From VXNE01 sp965208745 (GTDB lineage Bacteria > Pseudomonadota > Gammaproteobacteria > Pseudomonadales > Azotimanducaceae), in contig CBDBPN010000003.1 of the NCBI GenBank assembly GCA_965208745.1, forward strand, positions 868,001 through 932,000: a DNA stretch of 64,000 nucleotides. The letters are read 5' to 3'. How positions within the stretch are numbered: position 1 is the first letter of the stretch; every line of letters starts with the position of its first letter. A model generated the notes under the pieces. It did not search any database, was not told the origin of the DNA, and worked only from the letters and a program-made list of their open reading frames with translations. Positions 34,314-41,674 of the stretch are shown piece after piece. The position numbers and the translations under genes were made by a program.

Positions 34314-35456
34314 ATGACCGACATCCACCCGTACCGCATCGAAGTCAGCGACGCCCAACTCGAGGACCTGCACGAACGGCTCGCACACGCGCGCTTTCCG
34401 GAAGCGGAAACGGTCGAGGACTGGACGCAGGGCATTCCCCTCTCCTACGTCCGGGAACTCTGCGACTACTGGCGCGACGAGTACGACTGGCGCGCGACGG
34501 AAACGCGCATCAACGCCCATCCCCAGTTCAGGACCGAGATCGACGGGCTCGGCATCCACTTCCTGCACGTGCGGTCCCCCGAGGAGGACGCCCGGCCGCT
34601 CCTGCTGACGCACGGCTGGCCCGGCTCCATCGTCGAGTTCCTGAAGGTCATCGGGCCGCTCTCCGACCCCGCGGCCCACGGCGGCGACCGGGCCGACGCC
34701 TTCCATCTCGTCATCCCCGCGCTGCCCGGCTTCGGCTTCTCCGACAAGCCGACGGCCACCGGCTGGGGCGTCGACCGCATCGCGCAGGCATGGATGCAGC
34801 TCATGGCCCGGCTCGGCTACGACCGCTACTTCGCGCAGGGCGGCGACTGGGGAGCGGGCATCACCACGGTCATTGGCGGCAGCGACACCGAGCACTGCGC
34901 CGGCATCCACACCAACATGCCCATCGCCTTCGGCACGGACACAAAACCCGAGGACATGACCGACCTCGAGAAGGAGGCCATGCGCGCCGCACAGTTCTAC
35001 CAGGACTGGGATTCCGGCTACTCGAAGCAGCAGAGCACGCGCCCGCAGACCCTCGGCTACGGCCTCGTCGACTCCCCCGCCGGCCAGGCCGCCTGGATCG
35101 TCGAGAAGTTCTACCAGTGGACGGACTGCCAGGGACATCCCGAGAACGTCCTCACGCGCGATGAACTGCTCGACAACGTGATGTTCTACTGGCTGCCGGC
35201 GGCCGGAGCCTCTTCGGGGCGCATCTACTGGGAGAGCTTCGGCCTCGGCAACCGACACCTCGACGACGTGACGGTCCCCTCGGGGTGCAGCATCTTCCCG
35301 AAGGAGATCTTCAAGGCGTCGCGCCGGTGGGTCGAGACACGGTTCAAGGACCTGCGGTACTTCAACGTGCTGGACCGGGGCGGGCACTTCGCGGCGTTCG
35401 AGCAGCCGGAGCTGTTCGTCGGGGAACTGCGCGCGTGCTTCCGGACGATGCGGTAG
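34314..35456 (+). CDS. Epoxide hydrolase (EHN domain + alpha/beta hydrolase)
   Basis: A 380-residue protein of the microsomal-type epoxide hydrolase family. N-terminal EHN segment: PYRIEVSDAQLEDLHERLAH, DWTQGIPLSYVRELCDYWRD. The hydrolase core has the oxyanion HGWPGS (about residue 101), the nucleophile in AQGGDWGAGI (about 182), and the catalytic His in RGGHFAAFEQP. It should add water to epoxides. GAGGAGCC precedes the ATG. It is in frame with the upstream esterase remnant. With the halohydrin dehalogenase 2.4 kb upstream it forms a halohydrin-to-diol route. Confidence 0.88.
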   Translation: MTDIHPYRIEVSDAQLEDLHERLAHARFPEAETVEDWTQGIPLSYVRELCDYWRDEYDWRATETRINAHPQFRTEIDGLGIHFLHVRSPEEDARPLLLTHGWPGSIVEFLKVIGPLSDPAAHGGDRADAFHLVIPALPGFGFSDKPTATGWGVDRIAQAWMQLMARLGYDRYFAQGGDWGAGITTVIGGSDTEHCAGIHTNMPIAFGTDTKPEDMTDLEKEAMRAAQFYQDWDSGYSKQQSTRPQTLGYGLVDSPAGQAAWIVEKFYQWTDCQGHPENVLTRDELLDNVMFYWLPAAGASSGRIYWESFGLGNRHLDDVTVPSGCSIFPKEIFKASRRWVETRFKDLRYFNVLDRGGHFAAFEQPELFVGELRACFRTMR

Positions 35457-35510
35457 GCTAAACGCCTGCCGGCGGCCATCCGGCACGATGGCGGGAAGAG
35501 AGACACGGCC

Positions 35511-36188
35511 ATGACGCCCCAGCCGCGGGAGGACACCCGCGCCGCGCGAGGATCGGCGGCCGGCCGATCGCAAGAGGCGTTCAACGCGCTACTGTGCGAC
35601 GCGCTGCCGCGCCAGGGTTGCTGGACCGACGAAGAGTACCTTTGGCTCACCGATCGAACGCGGCGACTCATCGAGTTCACGGACGGACGCCTGGAGGAGT
35701 TGCCGATGCCCACCTCGACGCATCAGGCGGTCCTCTCGTTCCTCAACGATCTGTTCAAGGCCCACGTCGCGCCCGTCGGCGGCGTCGTCCTGTTCTCGGC
35801 CCTGCGTCTGCGCATCCGGGAGGGCAAGTTTCGTGAGCCGGATCTGTTGCTGTTGCGGGACCGGCGCGACGAGCGGTACCAGGATCGCTTCTGGCTCGGC
35901 GCGGACCTGGTGCTGGAGGTGGTGGGCCCCGACCGTCCGGAACGAGACCTGGTCGAGAAGCGCGGCGACTATGCGGAGGCCGGCGTGCCCGAGTACTGGA
36001 TCGTCGATCCGCGCGTCAGCACGGTCACCGTCCTCGCGCTCGAGGCGGGGTCCTACGTCGAACACGGCGTGTTCTCTTGCGGCGAGGTGGCGACGTCGCC
36101 GACACTTCCCGACTTCCGGGCCAACGTCGCGGAGGTCTTCGACGTACCGGAACCCGGCGGGCTTGACGGCAAGCCCCGAGCGCCCTAA
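35511..36188 (+). CDS. Uma2 family endonuclease-like protein (DUF820)
   Basis: A 225-residue PD-(D/E)XK-type protein: DEEYLWLTDRTRRLIEFTDG, LRIREGKFREPDLLLLRDRR, LVLEVVGPDRPERDLVEKRG, then AEAGVPEYWIVDPR. The catalytic Asp, Glu and Lys positions are kept. Uma2 proteins are abundant in cyanobacteria and scattered elsewhere; their role is unclear, possibly nuclease or transposon-derived. The stop overlaps the convergent DUF5916 gene end by 4 bp. Confidence 0.85.
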   Translation: MTPQPREDTRAARGSAAGRSQEAFNALLCDALPRQGCWTDEEYLWLTDRTRRLIEFTDGRLEELPMPTSTHQAVLSFLNDLFKAHVAPVGGVVLFSALRLRIREGKFREPDLLLLRDRRDERYQDRFWLGADLVLEVVGPDRPERDLVEKRGDYAEAGVPEYWIVDPRVSTVTVLALEAGSYVEHGVFSCGEVATSPTLPDFRANVAEVFDVPEPGGLDGKPRAP

Positions 36189-38998
36189 CCCCCGAAGCGG
36201 TAACGCAGCTTCACGACGAGCACGTCGATCACCGGTTCGTTCAGCGCGTCCTCGAAGAGGTCAGCGAAGGTGGCGTAGCCCCGGTCAGGCAGGTTGCTGC
36301 CCCGGGTGTACACCACGAACAGGTCCGACAGCGGCGCGATCTGCCAGCGGTAGCGGAGTTGCGCCGTCAGGCGGCTGATGGTGAAGCTGGCGCCAGGGTC
36401 GTCCGGGCCCGGGGTGTAGGGGACCAGGTGTCCGTCGCCCGGGGGTACCCGGTAGAAGTCCTGCTCCTCGCCCCGGATACCCGCCCACTGCATCGTAAAG
36501 CGCAACTGCTGGCGCGCGCTGAAGAACACGTCCATCGCGATCTTGGGTTGCCAGTCCTTGGCCTGGAAGGTCGCGAACTCGCGGCCGCCCTGGTGGATCA
36601 GCCAGTTCTCCCGGTATCGGTACAGCAGGTCGAAGTCGAAGGAGAAGCGGTCGCTCGGCTTGAAGGTCACGCCGAATCCGCCGAGGTAGTCCAACTCGCC
36701 GAGTTCCTCCTGCTGGACCTCCGTCTGCACGCTCCAGCTCAAGACCTTGCTCGTGTCGGTCCCGTAGGCGGCCGAGACCTGCAGGCGCCCCTCCTCCCGA
36801 TAGGCGCCGTTGCCGCGGCTCTCGATGTCGTTCCAGCGTGGCGGGAAGTAGTTGAGCTGGGTGCGGATCTCCGAGCGGTTGTGGAACATCAGGTTGTTGC
36901 TGAGGAAGATCCCCGAGCGCATGACCTGCCCCTTCCGATTCTGGAAGTAACCGGTGCGGATGCCACCGCGCCAGAAGCGGAACCGCTTCATGCCGGACCG
37001 CGTGAGCGTGAAGTTGTACCGCACGCCGCGCATGTCGTTGCGGCCGCGGAACCCCACGTCGTTCATCTCGAACACGTCGTCGAAGTAATCGAAGCCCAAC
37101 TGGTGCGCGACGCCGCGGCGTGGCACGTACCGGAAGTCCGACAGGAACCCGTACCCCTGTTCCTCTCCGTCCACGGCATCGTCGATATCGCTGTTGAGGA
37201 GCTGTATGTCCGCCTTGAGCTTGCCCCCTCCCGACAGCAGGTGGCCGTCTATCCCGTGCACCATCGCCTGGCGCAGGGGGTGGTCGAGGATCGTCCCGAT
37301 GTAGCCGATGGACCGGCGGCCGTCGCCGGTGGACTCGAGCAGTCCCCGCAGGACGCCGAAGTTGCGGCCGTCGCCCTCCACGACGAAGTCGCGCCCGTCC
37401 TTCTGGCCCAGGAGTTCCGGGTCGTCCTCGATGGCGGTCAGCGCGCCGTAGCGTAGCGGCCCGGCCTGCCCGGTGGCCTTGATGGCGCCGAGCAGGTCCG
37501 AGGGTTTCGACTGCTCGTAGCCAGGGACGCGCACGCCGTCCGGGATGTCCACGAGGGCCTTCCCGCCGATGCGGCGCGTGTTCAGGACCATCGTCGGAGG
37601 TCGGACGAAGGACACGGCCGTCCGCCGCGCCCCCGTCGACTGCGCGTTGCCCTGGTTGTTGCTGAACGACGTGATCTGGCCGCGGGCGGTCGTCGTGAAG
37701 ATCTCGCTGCCCTCGAGAAAGAACAGGCGTTTCTCCGGGAAGAAGGTCTCGCGCGCCGTGAGGTTGATCACGACATCGTCCGACTCGACGGCGCCGAAGT
37801 CCGGGTTGACCGCGCCCGTCACCTGGAATGCCGTCGACGGGCGCCAGAAGACGTCGAGGCCCACGTTGGCCTCCTCGTCGTTGCCCACCTGGTCGAAGGT
37901 GGCGGATGCGTACGGAAACAGTGAGAGTTCCTGCCTGGGTGCGACGCCCGGGACCTTCAGCCGGCCGAAGGCCGACAGGAAACGCGCGGCCGTGAACGGC
38001 AGGGCCGGCCAGCTCCAGCGCTCGTCGATATGGGCCACTTGCCGGTCCACCCAAATGCCCATCTCGCGATGGTCGGTGACGGCCGGCATGCTCAACATGG
38101 ACCACGGCAGGAACACCTCCGCACTCCAGCCATCGGACAGCTCCGCCGTGGCGCTCTCCCAGGGCCCGTCCCACTCGACGGTGAACTCGCGCTCGGGCTC
38201 CACCTTGCCGTCCATCACCGTCCCACCGAGGTTGATGGTGAACCAGAAGCCGTACAACCCCTCGCCCGACGTGTCGAGCGTGATGCCGAAGTTGTCGCGG
38301 TTGATGTGCTCGTCCCGGGACGAGAGGCGTGCGAGCAGGGTCTCCGGCGGTTGTTCCATCCAGGCGCCGACGTACAGGCCGCGCTCGGTGTATAGGTATC
38401 GGACGACCGTGCGGTAACGCGGCTCCACCAGGGTGTCCGGCTGGATCACGCGCATGCCGTCGTAACCCGGGGTCTCGGCCCAAACCGCCTCGTCGAGTAC
38501 GCCGTCGAGGACGACGTCGAGGTCCCGGTCCGCGTAGCGGGGGACGACGATCGCCTCGGCCAACTCGACCGCGGACCGCAGGGCGAGTCCACGTCCCGCG
38601 AGATCCGCGGGGCCCGCGTCCTCGACCGGTCCGGCCGGCTCCGCGACCGGGACGTCCGGCGTTGGCCTGTCCACCGACGACGCGCGGGGGGGCGGAGCGG
38701 CCGCCACGGCAGCCGGAACACCGTGCAGGAGCCACGCACCCGGCCAGTCACGACGGACGGCCACGTCCCGCAGCGCACGGGCCTCCGCTTCCGGCAGCAC
38801 GGGCCCCACCACGCGATGGCGCAGGAGCCCTCCGGCATCGAACGAGACAACCTCGGTGACAATGTCCAGCGCGTCGGCGACGGCCGTGGCTTGCCTTTCG
38901 GCGTACCACGCGCTCTCGAAGCTGCCGAACACGACGCGCGACTCGCCATGCGCGGCCACCGCCAGGCCGAACGCCATCACGGCCAGCAGGGATCTCAT
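36185..38998 (-). CDS. DUF5916 outer-membrane barrel protein with CBM9-like domain (paralogue 1)
   Basis: A 937-residue exported protein, start ATG 38998 (MRSLLAVMAFGLAVAAHGES). Residues about 22-100 look like a SPOR-type module (VVFGSFESAWYAERQATAVA, GGLLRHRVVGPVLPEAEARA). A Pro-rich linker follows, then a CBM9-like domain (VVLDGVLDEAVWAETPGYDG, GVDR-type strands), then the DUF5916 beta-barrel region (SDDVVINLTARETFFPEKRL, FFLEGSEIF) ending in aromatic LRYRFGG. It probably sits in the outer membrane, perhaps binding or passing glycans. Strongly similar along its whole length to 41664-44510. Confidence 0.85.
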   Translation of the reverse strand: MRSLLAVMAFGLAVAAHGESRVVFGSFESAWYAERQATAVADALDIVTEVVSFDAGGLLRHRVVGPVLPEAEARALRDVAVRRDWPGAWLLHGVPAAVAAAPPPRASSVDRPTPDVPVAEPAGPVEDAGPADLAGRGLALRSAVELAEAIVVPRYADRDLDVVLDGVLDEAVWAETPGYDGMRVIQPDTLVEPRYRTVVRYLYTERGLYVGAWMEQPPETLLARLSSRDEHINRDNFGITLDTSGEGLYGFWFTINLGGTVMDGKVEPEREFTVEWDGPWESATAELSDGWSAEVFLPWSMLSMPAVTDHREMGIWVDRQVAHIDERWSWPALPFTAARFLSAFGRLKVPGVAPRQELSLFPYASATFDQVGNDEEANVGLDVFWRPSTAFQVTGAVNPDFGAVESDDVVINLTARETFFPEKRLFFLEGSEIFTTTARGQITSFSNNQGNAQSTGARRTAVSFVRPPTMVLNTRRIGGKALVDIPDGVRVPGYEQSKPSDLLGAIKATGQAGPLRYGALTAIEDDPELLGQKDGRDFVVEGDGRNFGVLRGLLESTGDGRRSIGYIGTILDHPLRQAMVHGIDGHLLSGGGKLKADIQLLNSDIDDAVDGEEQGYGFLSDFRYVPRRGVAHQLGFDYFDDVFEMNDVGFRGRNDMRGVRYNFTLTRSGMKRFRFWRGGIRTGYFQNRKGQVMRSGIFLSNNLMFHNRSEIRTQLNYFPPRWNDIESRGNGAYREEGRLQVSAAYGTDTSKVLSWSVQTEVQQEELGELDYLGGFGVTFKPSDRFSFDFDLLYRYRENWLIHQGGREFATFQAKDWQPKIAMDVFFSARQQLRFTMQWAGIRGEEQDFYRVPPGDGHLVPYTPGPDDPGASFTISRLTAQLRYRWQIAPLSDLFVVYTRGSNLPDRGYATFADLFEDALNEPVIDVLVVKLRYRFGG

Positions 38999-39101
38999 GC
39001 CAGCTCCGTGCGGGTGCATTTCGCGGGCCACTGCCGGCAAGCGCCTTTTCGAAATCGGAACTGCCTATCTTACGCGCAAGGTGGGGCTTCCGGTCGCGTG
39101 G

Positions 39102-40361
39102 TCACGCTTCGCTCACGACCGTGGGTCCCCGCGTCCGCAGGGGCACATCGTGGAACCTGCCGGGATGCGCGCGGGTGTTCGCCTTGTGTTCGGACCAGAG
39201 GTCGCGGAACCACGCCGGAACCGGCTCGTCCCCGCACTGGTGCGCCAGTCCGTCGAGATAGTCGAACTGCGTCTCCTCCATCTTGTGAAAGTGCCGCTCG
39301 CGTACGCCCGCGCTGCGCAGGGTCCGGATTTCGGCCGCGTGGTCGCGACGGCGCCCGGTCCGGTCCGGCAGCGGGAAGCCGCCCGCGAGCATTCGCGCGA
39401 ACCAGCGCGCCTGGCGCTGGAAGAACGGGAACGGCACGATGCGGAACGGGAGCCCCACGAACGCGAGCGTCGACCGTTCGATGGAGACGAGTTGGCGGTA
39501 GAGCCCCCGCACGCTGTTGTTGCGCACCCGGGCAAGCGCCGGCGGCAGGAAGGGGAAGCGGTAGCGGTAGCCGGTGCAGAAGAGGATCGCGTCCACCCCG
39601 TCGATGCGTTCCCCGTTCGAAAGGACCACCGCCTCGCGCTCGACCGTGACGACCGGTGGACAACGACTGATGCGGCGCCTCCGTGCCGCCGGCTGCGTTC
39701 CGGGGAAGGCCCGTCCGCTGAAATGGACGCTCGCGGCCACGTCGGCCAGGGCGCCGGCGAGCTCCGCCCCGGACACCGAAGACCCGAGCACCACCACCCG
39801 CATCCCGGCGAACGGCTGCGACCGCCGGTAGTTGTGGCTGTGTAGCGCGAGGCCCCGAAAGGTCTCGAGTCCCGGCAGGTGCGGCACGAGCGGTTCCGCG
39901 AAGTGTCCGTTGCAGACCGCGACCGCGTCGAACGGCTCCCCGTCGACGCGCCAGGCCTCCCCGTCCGGGCGGACGCTCCGGACGCGCTGGCAGAAACGGA
40001 TGCGCCGGAGCAGGTCCCGGTCGGCGGCGAAACGTTCGAGGTACTCAAGCACCTGTGCGTGCCCCGGATACCGCGGCCAGCCGTCGTGCCCGCCGCCGGC
40101 GCTGTCGAAGGTGTAGCCGTCGAACGCCATGAGGTCGCGCGGCAGGTTGGTGCGCAGCGACGCGTACAGCGAACCGTGGATGCGCTCCTCGGGCGCCTGG
40201 CCGAGCGGGTCCGTTTCGGTGCGATCCTCGTATACCCACAGGCCGCCCACGCGCCGCGACCGCTCGAAGACGGTCGCGGCGTGCCCCGCCCGCAGGCACT
40301 CCCACGCCGTCACGAGACCGGCGGCGCCGGCGCCGATGACGGCGACCGATCGTTCCGTCAT
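39102..40361 (-). CDS. Flavin-containing monooxygenase
   Basis: A 419-residue FAD/NADP monooxygenase. The FAD dinucleotide motif VAVIGAGAAGLVTAWECLRA is at the N-terminus, NADP-binding VVVLGSSVSGAELAGAL near 175, and the ILFCTGYRYRFPFLP segment near 245. The start ATG 40361 overlaps the MFS stop (ATGA). It would oxygenate N or S atoms, or ketones, of small substrates. Coupling with the transporter suggests uptake and oxidation, or modification and export, of the same compound. Confidence 0.87.
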   Translation of the reverse strand: MTERSVAVIGAGAAGLVTAWECLRAGHAATVFERSRRVGGLWVYEDRTETDPLGQAPEERIHGSLYASLRTNLPRDLMAFDGYTFDSAGGGHDGWPRYPGHAQVLEYLERFAADRDLLRRIRFCQRVRSVRPDGEAWRVDGEPFDAVAVCNGHFAEPLVPHLPGLETFRGLALHSHNYRRSQPFAGMRVVVLGSSVSGAELAGALADVAASVHFSGRAFPGTQPAARRRRISRCPPVVTVEREAVVLSNGERIDGVDAILFCTGYRYRFPFLPPALARVRNNSVRGLYRQLVSIERSTLAFVGLPFRIVPFPFFQRQARWFARMLAGGFPLPDRTGRRRDHAAEIRTLRSAGVRERHFHKMEETQFDYLDGLAHQCGDEPVPAWFRDLWSEHKANTRAHPGRFHDVPLRTRGPTVVSEA

Positions 40362-41674
40362 GGCGCTCGCACCGCGCGCGCCGTGGCGGTGTGTCGGGTC
40401 GGGGGCGACTCGCTCTGCCGCCGAGGCGGCCGGATGGCGAGGATGAGCCCGGCGGCCACGAAGCTCGCGACGGCCACGGCGATAAGAGCACCGTCGTAGT
40501 TGCCCACCACGTCGTGGTACCAGGACACCGCGAGCGGCGCGCCGGCGCCGAACACGAGGGAGAACGGCAGTGCCGCACCGCGCACCGCACCCAGATAGCG
40601 CCGACCGAAGAAGGAAGCCCAGATGACTTCCTGCAGCGGGATCATGCCGCCCCAACCGACGCCGAGCAGGAAGAAGCCGACGTATGCGCCGGCCAGCGAT
40701 CCCGAGGATACGCCGAGCACGATGACGCACATCGCGACGCCCGTCATCGCCGAGCCCGCCGCCGCCAGGGGTTTCGGCTCCAGCCGGTCGATGAAGTGGC
40801 CCCAGATCGGCTTCGCCAGCATGGCCGGGATCGACGCCACAACGATCATCATCGCTCCGGTGCCGCGGTCGTATCCGGCATCCGTCATATACGGCACCGT
40901 CTGCAGGAGCATCACGCCAATGTTGATGACGAACAGGCCGAACGCCACGATCAGCAAGTAGAACGCCGCCGAGCGCAGCGCCTGGCGGCGGGTCATGGAA
41001 CCGCCGTAGTCCGCCGCCGCCCGGGCCGCGCGCCCGGCCGCGACATCGGCGTCGGTGCGGCCATCCGGGTGCAGTCCGTGGTCCTCCGGCGCGCGCCGCA
41101 TGAGCAGCGTGAAGGGCAGTCCCAGGCAGAGCGAAGCGACCGCCAGCGCCTCCCAGGCCGTGCGCCAGCCCCAGGCGTCGATCGCCCAGACGAGCACCGG
41201 GGTCACGCCGATGCCGGCGAACGACACCCCCATCGCCGCGAGCGCGACCGCCCGGCCCCGCAACTCCACGAACCACTTGGCCATGGTGACGTTGACGACG
41301 AGGTTGCCCAGCATCGCCGCCCCCACGCTCAGGATCACGCCGTTGAGCACGATCCAGCTCCAGAGCGCATCGATGGAGCCGAGCAGCCACAGCGACGCCG
41401 CCGTGACGACGATGCCCGTCGTCATGAAAGGCCGCGCCCCGAAACGGTCCACCCAGGCGCCGATGAGGAACCCGGTCAGGGCCATGAACGCGCCCCCGAG
41501 CGAACGCGGGATCGTGAACTCCGCGCGCGTCCAGCCGAGGTCCTCGGTCATCGGCGTCAGGAAGGGGCCGGCCGCGTAGTTCGTGACCCCCACCGCCACG
41601 AACTGGGTGACGAAGGCGGCGACGATCAGCCAGTAGCCGTAGTACAGCCCTGATCCCGCCCGCTTACCCCCCAA
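40358..41674 (-). CDS. MFS transporter
   Basis: A 438-residue major facilitator protein with about 12 hydrophobic segments. It opens with YYGYWLIVAAFVTQFVAVGV and has the loop 2-3 motif GAWVDRFGARPFMTTG and a central charged loop near 200-220 (RRAPEDHGLHPDGRTDADVA). It resembles monocarboxylate/oxalate-type carriers. The start is a TTG at 41674 overlapping the end of the upstream DUF5916 gene by 11 bp; no better start was found. Inner membrane. Confidence 0.85.
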   Translation of the reverse strand: MGGKRAGSGLYYGYWLIVAAFVTQFVAVGVTNYAAGPFLTPMTEDLGWTRAEFTIPRSLGGAFMALTGFLIGAWVDRFGARPFMTTGIVVTAASLWLLGSIDALWSWIVLNGVILSVGAAMLGNLVVNVTMAKWFVELRGRAVALAAMGVSFAGIGVTPVLVWAIDAWGWRTAWEALAVASLCLGLPFTLLMRRAPEDHGLHPDGRTDADVAAGRAARAAADYGGSMTRRQALRSAAFYLLIVAFGLFVINIGVMLLQTVPYMTDAGYDRGTGAMMIVVASIPAMLAKPIWGHFIDRLEPKPLAAAGSAMTGVAMCVIVLGVSSGSLAGAYVGFFLLGVGWGGMIPLQEVIWASFFGRRYLGAVRGAALPFSLVFGAGAPLAVSWYHDVVGNYDGALIAVAVASFVAAGLILAIRPPRRQSESPPTRHTATARAVRAP

